DNA of 53,914 nt from JAQIBY01 sp046546095 (GCA_046546095.1 JBKGYK010000011.1:1-53914), one strand, 5' to 3'. Shown: positions 25,376 through 34,460, counted from the stretch's first letter. The notes: generated from the letters alone by a model not told the origin. Numbers and translations are program-made.

Positions 25376-28300
25376 ATGAAGAAATTACTTTTTGTTGTCA
25401 TTGCAATGGGGATTGCAATGATAGGTTCAGCACAGACTGTTGATTATTGGTGCGTTGACGGACGCGTTTATTTCAAAATCAACGATGACGTAGCCCTGAA
25501 TGTAAGTCAAAACGAAAACGGGCAAATTAACCCAAAAGATGTTTATTTTTTGCGGGATTTGATTGATGATTATCAAATCACAGAACTCAGAATGCCTTTC
25601 CTTTCTGCTGATTCTGATATCCTGCAAAGAACTTTCCGTATGGATTTTGAGAAAATCCATGATGTTGAACAGTTGGTCAAAGACATGAACAACCTGCCGG
25701 ACATTGAATATGCTGAAAAAGCACCTTTGTTCAGGATTTCAATGGTACCGGATGACCCCTATTATGGTGATGTTTCCGGTAGTTTCGGTACAGCGGCAGC
25801 CAACTGGCATTTAAGTAACATCAATGCAGAAACTGCATGGGATGTAAGCACCGGAGACACCAACATTGTGGTGGCTGTCCTGGACAATGCCATCTATGTT
25901 GATCATCCTGATCTGCAAAACAAAATTGTATCACAGATTGATCTGGGAAACGGTGATAACGATCCCAACCCACCTGAAAGCACGTATATCTGGTCTCATG
26001 GCACACACAGTGCCGGTCTGGTAGGTGCAGAAACCAATAACGGCATTGGTGTTGCCTCCATTGGCTATGACGTAAGCATCATGGCTGTAAAACTTGGTGA
26101 TGATGCTTCTGACGGACAGGCTATGGCTGCCGGATTTGAAGGAATTGTCTGGGCTGCTGATAACGGAGCCGATGTCATCAACATGTCATGGGGATCACCG
26201 CAATACTTTGCCACCATGCAGAATACTGTTAACTATGCCTATAATAAAGGCTGTGTGATGGTAGGTGCTGCCGGGAATAATGGCAACGGCATGGAAACTC
26301 AAATGAACCCGGACATTCCGGTCAATTATGTTGGATACCCTGCTGCCCTGGATCATGTAATTGCTGTTGGGTCCAACGATGTGGGCGATAACAAATCCGA
26401 TTTTTCAAATTACGGCACCTGGATAGATGTACTTGCTCCGGGAGGCTATTATAATGATGGATTATGGGGAATGGGTGCCTTTACAGTACTTTCAACAACT
26501 GCAAGTGAAGCCGGAGGATCAGGTTCACTTCTGGACGGCAGTGGCGGAGGTGCTGCAGAATATGGTGTAAGCGGTCAGTTTGATGTAATGCAGGGAACTT
26601 CCATGGCAGCACCTGTAACCTCAGGCTTATGCGGCTTAATGCTTTCTGCCAACCCCGATCTGACACCCGAAGAACTTACAGCAATACTAAAATCCACATG
26701 TGAAGATGTAGATGCACAAAACACTGAATTCATTGACAGTATTGGAGCGGGGCGCATCAATGCAGCAGCAGCGGTGCAGGCAGCCACAGATTCCATTGCC
26801 CCGCTTGTGGCAGACTTTGAAGCCAGCCAGGTAGTTATCCCGGTTGATGGTACTGTTGATTTCACTGACCTGAGTACCGGAACTCCAAGCAGCTGGAGCT
26901 GGACATTTGAAGGTGGAATACCTGCCACAAGTACAGAACAAAACCCCGCCGCAATAAGCTATGAAGAAGCAGGCGTTTATCAGGTAAGCCTGATTGCTTC
27001 TGACGGCACCAATACTGACACAGAAGTAAAAACAGCTTTCATTATTGTTGGTGGCGGCACAGATGGAGCAGAATCTGCATGGATACCCCAAAACACACAT
27101 TTTGAGAACCAGTTCAGGGGTGTTACCCAGACTGCCATTGCCGATCAGAACACTGCATGGATACTTACTTATGACGGAACCGGCGGGTCAGTCACCAAGG
27201 ATTTTGCACGCACAGCTGATGGCGGTGATACCTGGATTCCTGACACCATTGATGCTCCGGATGAGCTAGCACCCGGCTGTATAACCGCAGTTGACGACAT
27301 GAATGCATGGGTGGCCATGTACGATGTCAACGGAGGGGGTGGAATTTATCATACAAATGACGGAGGTATCAGCTGGACAGAACAAACAACAGCTGCCTTT
27401 GACGGGGCTTCCTCATTTCCCAATGTGATCCATATGTTCAATGCCAATGAAGGATTTTGCATGGGCGACCCCGAAGGCGGAGAGTTTGAAGTTTACACAA
27501 CCTCCGACGGTGGCAGCAACTGGATACGGGTTGACGGCGCTGACCTCCCTGACCCACTGACAGACGAAATGGGATGGACCGGTGTATATGATGCAGTTGG
27601 AGATGTAGCATGGTTTGGCACAAACAACGGACGCATATACAAAACCAGCGACAAAGGCGCCACATGGGAAGTACTGACAACCGGAGAAGATAATGTAAGC
27701 CGTATCAGCATGACCGATGAAGACAATGGTTTTATCATTGCTCAGGTGCAGGATCAGACTACAGGACAAATTACCAGCTGGGCCATGCGCAAAACTGAAA
27801 ATGGAGGTGAGACCTGGGAAACCATCAGTATTCCCGAAGAAGAACAACCTTCTGACATTTCTGCTGTCCCGGGTCATCCCGGAATGTTGATTTCTGTGAA
27901 AATCTCACAGACAACAGAAGAAAACTTCTCTGCTTACTCAATGGATTACGGAACAAACTGGACTATGCTCGACGACTCAATCCAGTACACAAACGTACAG
28001 ATGATGAATGAAAATGTCGGATGGGCAGGCGGATTCAATATGGATGAAAATTCCGGCGGAATATACAAATGGGCAGGTATTCCCGGGATGACAGATCCCT
28101 ACTTTACCTCATCTCCGCTAACAGAAATTATCATGAGCGAAAATTATACCTACAATATCACAGCAGAAGATCCGGAAGGACTGCCCCTGACCATCAGTGA
28201 AATCACCACCCCTGACTGGCTTACCCTGGTTGACAATGGTGATGGAACTGCCACACTCTCCGGAACAGCTCCTGACATTGCACTGGAAAGTGAAACCTTT

Positions 28301-28900
28301 AACGTGGAATTGGAAGTAAGCAACGGCGATGGAACAGGCAGCCAGGACTTCATCATCACAGTTCTCACATCCAACCAGGCACCGGAAATCACTTCCTCTC
28401 CCCTGACAGATGCCATCGTTGATGAAGCATACAATTACACTGTTACTGCTGATGATCCGGATGATGATGATCTGAGCTTTACTCTCGTTGAAGCACCGGC
28501 ATGGATGAGCATGACTGACAATGGAGACGGCACAGCTGATCTTAGCGGCACACCGGATGCCACCAGTGCCTTCGGTCTTCCGGTAGAAGTCAGTGTCAGT
28601 GATGGCATGTTTGATGATTCCCAAAGCTTCTCAATTGTCATCACGGAAAGCTCTGTATTTGATTTTGGTTTTGGTATAGTCAGCATCTACCCAAATCCAT
28701 CGGCCGGACAATTTACTATTGAAAATTGCCAGGGCATAAAATATGAAATCTACAGTCTGGACGGACGTCTTATTTCCAATGGTGAAATTGAAAACCATCT
28801 GCACAAAATTCAGCTTGAAGATGAGGGACAGGGCATCTACCTGCTCAAACTCAGCAGTGCAGACCAGAACGGCACAATCAAACTCCAGGTAATCAATTAA
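25376..28900 (+). CDS. Multidomain subtilisin-like (S8) protease with T9SS sorting domain
   Basis: A 1174-residue secreted protein. Signal peptide MKKLLFVVIAMGIAMIGSA-Q; a propeptide-like region (about 21-130); the S8 peptidase with catalytic Asp170 (VAVLDNAIYVDHPD), His208 (SHGTHSAGLVG) and Ser409 (GTSMAAP); a PKD domain (about 475-555; FTDLSTGTPSSWSWTFEGG); a beta-propeller-like region of Ycf48/BNR type (about 570-895; repeated TSDGGSNW, TSDKGATWEVL, TENGGETWE); two cadherin-like/Ig domains (about 905-1090; TSSPLTEIIMSENYTYNITAEDPEG and SSPLTDAIVDEAYNYTVTADDPDD); and a T9SS type A sorting domain (YPNPSAGQFTIEN ... GIYLLKL). It probably degrades external proteins. The frame opens 30 bases upstream at TTG, inside the promoter; ATG 25376 is the start. 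Confidence 0.94.
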   Translation: MKKLLFVVIAMGIAMIGSAQTVDYWCVDGRVYFKINDDVALNVSQNENGQINPKDVYFLRDLIDDYQITELRMPFLSADSDILQRTFRMDFEKIHDVEQLVKDMNNLPDIEYAEKAPLFRISMVPDDPYYGDVSGSFGTAAANWHLSNINAETAWDVSTGDTNIVVAVLDNAIYVDHPDLQNKIVSQIDLGNGDNDPNPPESTYIWSHGTHSAGLVGAETNNGIGVASIGYDVSIMAVKLGDDASDGQAMAAGFEGIVWAADNGADVINMSWGSPQYFATMQNTVNYAYNKGCVMVGAAGNNGNGMETQMNPDIPVNYVGYPAALDHVIAVGSNDVGDNKSDFSNYGTWIDVLAPGGYYNDGLWGMGAFTVLSTTASEAGGSGSLLDGSGGGAAEYGVSGQFDVMQGTSMAAPVTSGLCGLMLSANPDLTPEELTAILKSTCEDVDAQNTEFIDSIGAGRINAAAAVQAATDSIAPLVADFEASQVVIPVDGTVDFTDLSTGTPSSWSWTFEGGIPATSTEQNPAAISYEEAGVYQVSLIASDGTNTDTEVKTAFIIVGGGTDGAESAWIPQNTHFENQFRGVTQTAIADQNTAWILTYDGTGGSVTKDFARTADGGDTWIPDTIDAPDELAPGCITAVDDMNAWVAMYDVNGGGGIYHTNDGGISWTEQTTAAFDGASSFPNVIHMFNANEGFCMGDPEGGEFEVYTTSDGGSNWIRVDGADLPDPLTDEMGWTGVYDAVGDVAWFGTNNGRIYKTSDKGATWEVLTTGEDNVSRISMTDEDNGFIIAQVQDQTTGQITSWAMRKTENGGETWETISIPEEEQPSDISAVPGHPGMLISVKISQTTEENFSAYSMDYGTNWTMLDDSIQYTNVQMMNENVGWAGGFNMDENSGGIYKWAGIPGMTDPYFTSSPLTEIIMSENYTYNITAEDPEGLPLTISEITTPDWLTLVDNGDGTATLSGTAPDIALESETFNVELEVSNGDGTGSQDFIITVLTSNQAPEITSSPLTDAIVDEAYNYTVTADDPDDDDLSFTLVEAPAWMSMTDNGDGTADLSGTPDATSAFGLPVEVSVSDGMFDDSQSFSIVITESSVFDFGFGIVSIYPNPSAGQFTIENCQGIKYEIYSLDGRLISNGEIENHLHKIQLEDEGQGIYLLKLSSADQNGTIKLQVIN

Positions 28901-28916
28901 ACCTGATATACAATCC

Positions 28917-28952
28917 AAAAAGGCTGCCTCTACCGGGCAGCCTTTTTTTTTT
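28917..28952 (+). terminator. Rho-independent terminator of the protease gene
   Basis: GGCTGCC (28922-28928) and GGCAGCC (28936-28942) form a 7-bp GC-rich stem with a 7-base loop, flanked by five A and followed by ten T. Confidence 0.93.
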
Positions 28953-28956
28953 GCCA

Positions 28957-28991
28957 AAGAAAAAACCGCTTTCTGCTACAGAAAACGGTTT
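28957..28991 (-). terminator. Rho-independent terminator of the 31601-29018 operon
   Basis: On the minus strand AAACCGTTTTCTG and CAGAAAGCGGTTT (28979-28991 and 28963-28975) form a 13-bp stem with one mismatch and a 3-base loop, followed by TTTTCTTT. It stands back-to-back with the protease terminator. Confidence 0.75.
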
Positions 28992-29017
28992 CATATTGTA
29001 AAAAAGGCAATCAATAA

Positions 29018-30337
29018 TTAATCAATACGGGAAATCAATTCCACCCGCAAAGCCTCACGATCGTGTATTTTGCAATCATCCGGTGAGGAAACATTATCGG
29101 TAGTATAAATCAGTTCTTCCATAAACTGAGGTGCCCGGCTAACACCTTCTCCGGTATTCACCAGAACACATTCTCCATCCTGAATGAGATTGTCTTTGAG
29201 GGCATTCAGGAATCCACCCATACAAACGGCGGAAGCGGGTCCGATTGGTACTTTGGTTTCAAATCCTATCCAGCGGGCAATATCATGAATTTTATCTTCT
29301 TTCATCTGAATGATGCTGCCATTTGTGCGTCTGACCAGCTCTGAAATCAGCGGGTATGTTCCTGGTTTACCGGTAGCCAGTGTAGGCACCCTGGTGGGTG
29401 GATTTTCAATCACCGGAAAATTGCGGTTCCATCCTTCGGGAAAATTATTTTCTACTGCACTTTGCCATGCCATTGCCATAGGCGGACATTTGTCCGGCTG
29501 CACCAGTATCTGACGTGGCATGGGCTGGTCAAAAACAGTACCTTTGGCATCCCGCAAAGCTTTGTCTATGGCTATAGGGCCAGTGCCACCGGACAATGCC
29601 TGTACATACACATCGGGCAATTTGCCCATTTGCCTGATCCATTCATACACCATGGTCTTTTTTGCCTCAACCCTTAAAGGATCAACATTGCCACCGGTCA
29701 TCAGCATATTGTGCTTTTTTGCAAAATCTGCTGCTATCTCTTTGGCCATGGCATAATCACCCTGTACTCTGAACACTTTTTGTCCGTACAAATTAATTTC
29801 TGATTCCGATGCCTTCAGGGCATCAACGGGCATAAAAATATAAGCATTGATGCCGGCCATAGCAAGATATTTGGCAAAAGATGTTGCTGTATTGCCTGTA
29901 CTGGCAACCACATAATCTTTTACGCCTTCTTCCTTCAGGACACTGGCGGCAAGACTGGCGGCAACATCCTTAAATGTGCCGGTGCCTCCGTTTTTATCAT
30001 TCCGGTACACCCAGACCTCAAGGCTAAGCCCATGTTTTTCTTTGGCGTAATCTTCAAGAAACCCCCAACGTTCTACGGGGATTGCTCCTTCTTTGAAAGA
30101 AATAATATTGCTTTTGGAATTCAATGGCAAATAATCAAAATAATGCCAAAGCGATTCAATCTCGCAATCAGGAATTTCCATGAGTTTTTCAAGGCCGGAA
30201 AAATCTATGGGATATTTGGCTTCAACATGTTTGGCACCGCATTCCGGACAAACCTGATTGTTTGCAAACCAGCTGCTGAATCCGTCAAACTCATTTCCAC
30301 AATTGGTGCACTTTAGAATAAATTTTTTGTTCTGCAT
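29018..30337 (-). CDS. Threonine-synthase-fold PLP enzyme with zinc ribbon; candidate cysteate synthase
   Basis: A 439-residue fold-type II PLP enzyme. The N-terminus is a zinc ribbon (Cys10, Cys13, Cys30, Cys33); the PLP lysine is about Lys123 in NGGTGTFKDVAASLA, and the phosphate/substrate loop reads ASTGNTATSFAKYLAMAG. This resembles the class of threonine synthases with an N-terminal ribbon rather than the 430-residue ThrC usual in Bacteroidota thrABC operons, and no other threonine gene is nearby. Methanosarcina cysteate synthase belongs to this same branch and makes L-cysteate from phosphoserine and sulfite. Its gene follows the acyltransferase gene by ten bases in one operon, which favours cysteate synthase for sulfonolipids. 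A true threonine synthase remains the alternative. Confidence 0.8.
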   Translation of the reverse strand: MQNKKFILKCTNCGNEFDGFSSWFANNQVCPECGAKHVEAKYPIDFSGLEKLMEIPDCEIESLWHYFDYLPLNSKSNIISFKEGAIPVERWGFLEDYAKEKHGLSLEVWVYRNDKNGGTGTFKDVAASLAASVLKEEGVKDYVVASTGNTATSFAKYLAMAGINAYIFMPVDALKASESEINLYGQKVFRVQGDYAMAKEIAADFAKKHNMLMTGGNVDPLRVEAKKTMVYEWIRQMGKLPDVYVQALSGGTGPIAIDKALRDAKGTVFDQPMPRQILVQPDKCPPMAMAWQSAVENNFPEGWNRNFPVIENPPTRVPTLATGKPGTYPLISELVRRTNGSIIQMKEDKIHDIARWIGFETKVPIGPASAVCMGGFLNALKDNLIQDGECVLVNTGEGVSRAPQFMEELIYTTDNVSSPDDCKIHDREALRVELISRID

Positions 30338-30347
30338 TGTATTGGTC

Positions 30348-31601
30348 TTAGTCAGTAGCCATATTTTTTACTTCACCCTGGCGATATTCTCCAGCTTCAA
30401 GTTTTTCCCGGATGGCAGAAAAAGCTTCCAGCGTTTCCTCAACATCATCCAGAGTATGCACGGCTGTTGGTATCAGGCGTAACATGATGGTATCCTTCGG
30501 CACAACAGGATAAACAACTATGGAACTGAAAATGCTGTAGTTTTCACGTAAGTCAACAACTGCATTTGTACCTTCTACTACGCCACCTTCAAAATAAACA
30601 GGAGTCACAGGTGATTCCGTATTTCCGATATCAAATCCACGTTCTTTTAGGCCGCTTTGGAGTGCATTGGCGATTTTCCAGAGGTTGTTTTTGTGTGAGG
30701 GATCATTTCTCAGCAGCTCAAGTCGTTTCAGAGCTCCTTTGACCATTGGCATTGGCAATGATTTGGCAAAAGTCTGAGACCGCATATTGTAACGCAGATA
30801 ATCAACAATATCTTTTTCGGATGCTACAAAAGCACCGATACCGGCCATGGATTTGGCAAAGGTTGAGAAATACACATCAATTTCATCCTGCACTCCGTAA
30901 TGTTCTGCCACTCCGGCACCGGTTTTTCCCATGGTACCAAAACCATGCGCATCATCCACAAGCAAACGGAAGTTATGCTTTTTCTTGAGTTCAGCGATTT
31001 TATCCAGATGTCCAAGGTCTCCGGCCATACCAAAAACGCCTTCGGTAATGACAAGTACACCACCACCCTGGCGGTCTGCAATTTTCTCAGCTCTTCCAAG
31101 CTGCTTATCAAGATTTTCAATATCATTGTGAGGATAAACAAAACGTTTTCCCATATGCAGACGCATACCATCAAGTATACAGGCATGAGATTCGGAATCA
31201 TAAACAATCACATCACGACGATCAACGAGGGCATCGATTATGGAAACCATGCCCTGGTAACCATAATTGAGCAGGAAAGCATCGGGATGACCAACAAAAT
31301 CAGCAAGATCCCTTTCCAGTTCTTCATGAAACTTCGTGTGTCCTGACATCATCCGGGCACCCATGGGATAAGCCATGCCATATTCTTTGGCGGCATCAGC
31401 ATCAGCTTTCCTTACCTCAGGATGATTGGCAAGCCCAAGGTAATTATTGAGGCTCCAGGTCAACACCTCTTTACCATTAAACATCATCCGTGGCTTAATC
31501 TCACCTTCAAGCTTCGGGAAGGTAAAATATCCGTGTGACTTTTCCTGGTAGCGGCCCAAAGGACCTCTCTCTTTTCTGACTTTATTAAAAATATCTGCCA
31601 T
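30348..31601 (-). CDS. Alpha-oxoamine synthase (serine-palmitoyltransferase-like); candidate cysteate acyltransferase
   Basis: A 417-residue fold-type I PLP enzyme of the alpha-oxoamine synthase family (serine palmitoyltransferase, KBL, BioF). Visible motifs: NNYLGLANHPEVRKA, GARMMSGHTKFHEELE, LLVDDAHGFGTMG (about residues 213-225) and the PLP lysine Lys250 in STFAKSMAGIGAFV. The usual N-terminal extension of the Bacteroidota SPT-like enzymes is present. Known members of this group condense an acyl donor with serine (sphingolipids) or with cysteate (capnine). The partner gene decides: it lies ten bases downstream and is threonine-synthase-like, so cysteate is the likelier amino acid. It has a near-perfect promoter and a 55-base leader. 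Confidence 0.85.
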   Translation of the reverse strand: MADIFNKVRKERGPLGRYQEKSHGYFTFPKLEGEIKPRMMFNGKEVLTWSLNNYLGLANHPEVRKADADAAKEYGMAYPMGARMMSGHTKFHEELERDLADFVGHPDAFLLNYGYQGMVSIIDALVDRRDVIVYDSESHACILDGMRLHMGKRFVYPHNDIENLDKQLGRAEKIADRQGGGVLVITEGVFGMAGDLGHLDKIAELKKKHNFRLLVDDAHGFGTMGKTGAGVAEHYGVQDEIDVYFSTFAKSMAGIGAFVASEKDIVDYLRYNMRSQTFAKSLPMPMVKGALKRLELLRNDPSHKNNLWKIANALQSGLKERGFDIGNTESPVTPVYFEGGVVEGTNAVVDLRENYSIFSSIVVYPVVPKDTIMLRLIPTAVHTLDDVEETLEAFSAIREKLEAGEYRQGEVKNMATD

Positions 31602-31644
31602 GATGGTTTGATTAAATATTAAACAAATTACAGTTCAAAATAAG

Positions 31645-31659
31645 GTGCATTTTTTGCAC
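31645..31659 (-). repeat. Inverted repeat at the predicted transcription start of the PLP-enzyme operon
   Basis: GTGCA (31645-31649) and TGCAC (31655-31659) around TTTTT; minus strand reads GTGCAAAAAATGCAC. It begins five bases after the -7 box and covers the predicted start site, a position suited to an operator or a leader hairpin. Confidence 0.4.
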
Positions 31660-31663
31660 AATG

Positions 31664-31694
31664 CAAATGTATCTGTATGATACAAGCTTACAAA
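31664..31694 (-). promoter_or_regulatory. Near-ideal Bacteroidota promoter of the PLP-enzyme operon
   Basis: On the minus strand TTTG (31691-31694), exactly 19 bases, TACATTTG (31664-31671). Both boxes and the spacer match the phylum consensus TTTG-N19-TAnnTTTG. Transcription should begin near 31657. Confidence 0.75.
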
Positions 31695-31768
31695 GTAATT
31701 AATACGAAAAAAAGTTGGTATTTTTGCGCATTAAGATACGTATTTTTACTAAGCCGGCAAATTGTTTC

Positions 31769-33649
31769 TCAGGTTCGTTCACTCAGTTCAAGCCAACGCA
31801 TTTCTTTTTCATCCAGTTCATCAGTCAGGGCAGAAAACTCCATTGATGCTTTCATCAATTCATCCGCCTCAAGTGTTCCACTGTTCATCGCTTTTTCCAC
31901 TTCATTTTTCTGTTGAGTGAGTCGGTAAATATCCTTTTCAAGCTGCTCGTATTCACGTTTTTCTTTATAGGACAGTCGATTCCGGTAGGAATTTTTTGGA
32001 GTAAGGGAAAAGGCGGGCTTTTCTTTTTGCTTTTGTTTTGAAGCCCGGTGTTTGTCAATCATTTCTTTCTCCTCTTGTGCTGAGCGATATACAGAATAAT
32101 TACCGGGGAAATCCTTGATATTTCCCTGACCATCAAAGACAAAAAGGTGATCGACAATTTTATCCATAAAATATCGGTCATGAGAAACGATGAGCACACA
32201 GCCATCAAAGTTCATAAGATAATCTTCAAGTACCTGCAGGCTTATGATATCCAGGTCATTGGTAGGCTCATCAAGAATTAAAAAATTGGGCTTTTTGATA
32301 AGCACAGAACACAGGTAGAGCCTGCGCTTTTCCCCACCACTCAGCCTGGAAATTTTTTGCTGTTGTTTTTCCACAGGGAACATAAAATAGAGAAGAAACT
32401 GTCTGGCTGTAAAAACCTTATCTTTACCCAGGTCCACTGCTTCAGCGATTTTGCTGATGGCATCAATCACGCGTTCATTTTCATCAAATGCCAGTCCATC
32501 CTGCCGGTAATATGCCAGCTTAAGAGTGCTGCCGGTTTCAATTCTGCCTGTATCTGGCTTAATTGTCCCTGCCAGCAATTCCAGGAAAGTGGTTTTTCCT
32601 GTACCATTATCACCCACAATACCGATTTTTTCACCTTTGACAAATTTATAGTTGAAGTTTTTAAAAAGCAGTTTATTGTCATATCCTTTGGAGACATCAT
32701 GCAAATCGAAAACTTTTCTTCCCAGCCGCGTTGATGGTACAGAAATATGCAATTGACCATCCTGCTTTTTTCTGGCCTTTTCTTTCAATTCATAATAATT
32801 ATCCTCCCTGAATTTTGCTTTTGTGCCCCGGGCTTTGGGCATACGCCGCATCCATTCCTCTTCTGTTTTTAACAGATTGGCAGCTTTTTCGGCATTGGCC
32901 ATTTCATTGGCTTTTCGCTCCTGTCGTTTCTGCAGATAATATGAGTAATTGCCCTTGTAGGGATATATGCGGTTATCATCGAGTTCCAGAATGGCATTAC
33001 AAACACGATCCAGAAAATATCTGTCATGTGTAACCATCAGCAAGGATTTTCCGGATTTCATGAGAAATTGTTCCAGCCATTCAATCATGCTCAGATCAAG
33101 ATGGTTGGTTGGTTCATCAAGAATAAGCAGGTCCGGCTCTTCAAGCAAAACAGCAGCCAGTGCTACGCGCTTTTGTTCCCCACCGCTTAACATACCCAGA
33201 CGTTTTTCCGTTTGGGTGATTTTCAGGCTTGATAAAACCTGTTTTACTTTCAGCTCTGTATCCCAGGCATCATGGCTGTCCATGGCATCCATGCAGGATT
33301 GCAGATGTTCGGGATCATCACTGCTCAGTGCTTTTTGATAATCCCTGACTGCATTCATGGTCGGGGAGCTCAAACTAAACACAGCATCCATCACTGATTT
33401 CCCGGAATCCAGGATGATATCCTGGGGCAGGTAGCCGATGCGCAGATCGTTCCGCTTGGTAACCTTTCCATCATCGGGCATTTCTTCACCTGCCAGAATT
33501 CTGAGTATGGTAGATTTACCTGTTCCGTTTTTGGCAATGAGAGCAGTCTTATCTCCTTCGGAAATGCCAAGTGAGATATTCTCAAAAAGCAACAAGTCGC
33601 CGTATCTCTTGCTGATATTCTCTGCCTGCAATAAACTAATTCTGCCCAT
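31769..33649 (-). CDS. uup: ABC-F family ATPase, Uup type
   Basis: A 626-residue soluble protein with two ABC modules and no membrane domain. Module 1: Walker A AKNGTGKST, signature LSGGEQKRVALA, Walker B LILDEPTNHLD. Module 2: GDNGTGKTT, LSGGEKRRLYL, LILDEPTNDLD. The inter-domain linker is rich in Arg/Lys, and a coiled-coil C-terminal domain (about 560-626) is diagnostic of Uup. ABC-F proteins act on ribosomes, probing the E site; Uup also affects transposon excision in E. coli. The first 14 bases overlap the end of trmD, so translation is probably coupled. Confidence 0.9.
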   Translation of the reverse strand: MGRISLLQAENISKRYGDLLLFENISLGISEGDKTALIAKNGTGKSTILRILAGEEMPDDGKVTKRNDLRIGYLPQDIILDSGKSVMDAVFSLSSPTMNAVRDYQKALSSDDPEHLQSCMDAMDSHDAWDTELKVKQVLSSLKITQTEKRLGMLSGGEQKRVALAAVLLEEPDLLILDEPTNHLDLSMIEWLEQFLMKSGKSLLMVTHDRYFLDRVCNAILELDDNRIYPYKGNYSYYLQKRQERKANEMANAEKAANLLKTEEEWMRRMPKARGTKAKFREDNYYELKEKARKKQDGQLHISVPSTRLGRKVFDLHDVSKGYDNKLLFKNFNYKFVKGEKIGIVGDNGTGKTTFLELLAGTIKPDTGRIETGSTLKLAYYRQDGLAFDENERVIDAISKIAEAVDLGKDKVFTARQFLLYFMFPVEKQQQKISRLSGGEKRRLYLCSVLIKKPNFLILDEPTNDLDIISLQVLEDYLMNFDGCVLIVSHDRYFMDKIVDHLFVFDGQGNIKDFPGNYSVYRSAQEEKEMIDKHRASKQKQKEKPAFSLTPKNSYRNRLSYKEKREYEQLEKDIYRLTQQKNEVEKAMNSGTLEADELMKASMEFSALTDELDEKEMRWLELSERT

Positions 33650-34334
33650 GATCTTCGCCCTTATTTAACAATTCAGGCCGCAACTCTTTTGTTCTTTCCA
33701 GAGCTTTGGCTTCCTTCCAGTCATCTATCTTTTTAAAATTACCGCTGGTGAGTACTTCGGGAACATGCCAGCCCTTATACTCTGCAGGACGTGTATACAC
33801 CGGAGGGGAGAGCATATTGTCCTGAAAAGAATCACTCAGGGCAGAGCTTTCATCAGATAATACGCCCGGGATGAGTCTGACAATGCTATCTGTCATAACA
33901 GCTGCGGCCAGTTCTCCTCCTGTCATGACAAAATCGCCTATGCTGATTTCCTTTGTCACAAGATGCTCTCTGATGCGATGATCAACACCTTTATAATGTC
34001 CGCACAAAATAATCAGGTTGGATTTCAGTGAGAGTTGATTCGCCATAGGCTGATCAAACTGTTCTCCGTCCGGAGAGGTGTAAATCACTTCTTCGTAATC
34101 ACGTTCTTTTTTCAGGGAAGAGATACACTGATCCACAGGTTCAATCATCATCACCATCCCTGCATCATTACCATAGGCATAATCATCCACCTGCCTGTGT
34201 TTTCCCAGACCATATTCCCGCAAATCATGCAAATGAATTTCTGCAAGACCCTTGTTCTGTGCCCGTTTTATAATGGAATGGCTCAGTGGACTCTCAAGCA
34301 ATTCAGGCAGGACTGTGATAATATCTATACGCAT
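33636..34334 (-). CDS. trmD: tRNA (guanine37-N1)-methyltransferase TrmD
   Basis: A 232-residue protein with the trefoil-knot SAM-binding motif: CGHYKGVDHRI and ISIGDFVMTGGELAAAVMTDSIVRLIPGVL, which align with the E. coli GRYEGIDERV and SIGDYVLSGGELPAM blocks. It methylates G37 next to the anticodon and prevents +1 frameshifts on proline codons. A C-terminal helical part (KKIDDWKEAKALERTKELRPELL) completes the family layout. Its usual neighbours rpsP, rimM and rplS are absent here; it is instead paired with uup. Confidence 0.96.
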   Translation of the reverse strand: MRIDIITVLPELLESPLSHSIIKRAQNKGLAEIHLHDLREYGLGKHRQVDDYAYGNDAGMVMMIEPVDQCISSLKKERDYEEVIYTSPDGEQFDQPMANQLSLKSNLIILCGHYKGVDHRIREHLVTKEISIGDFVMTGGELAAAVMTDSIVRLIPGVLSDESSALSDSFQDNMLSPPVYTRPAEYKGWHVPEVLTSGNFKKIDDWKEAKALERTKELRPELLNKGEDHGQN

Positions 34335-34350
34335 TGTTCTGCAATTTTTG

Positions 34351-34358
34351 CAAAAATA
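34351..34358 (-). promoter_or_regulatory. Candidate -7 promoter box (TATTTTTG) for trmD–uup
   Basis: Exact TAnnTTTG on the minus strand, 16 bases before the trmD ATG. No clear -33 element. Confidence 0.4.
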
Positions 34359-34428
34359 ATCAAATCAGGCATCCAATCCGGCATAATATCTAATTTGTTG
34401 AAAATTAAGTGTTTTTTCACAAAAAACC

Positions 34429-34460
34429 TTTGAATTTTCGGCCATTAAGTCTTAATTTCG
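34429..34460 (+). promoter_or_regulatory. Candidate promoter of the DUF349 gene
   Basis: TTTG (34429-34432), a 20-base spacer, TAATTTCG (34453-34460, one mismatch to TAnnTTTG). A second possible box TAAACTTG lies at 34472-34479. Either would serve the run DUF349–TonB receptor–pyrG–yidC–ABC-F. Confidence 0.5.

Noticed and set aside
31719..31726. TATTTTTG on the plus strand as a promoter
   Set aside because: It matches the -7 consensus, but no plus-strand gene follows; the neighbouring gene is on the minus strand.
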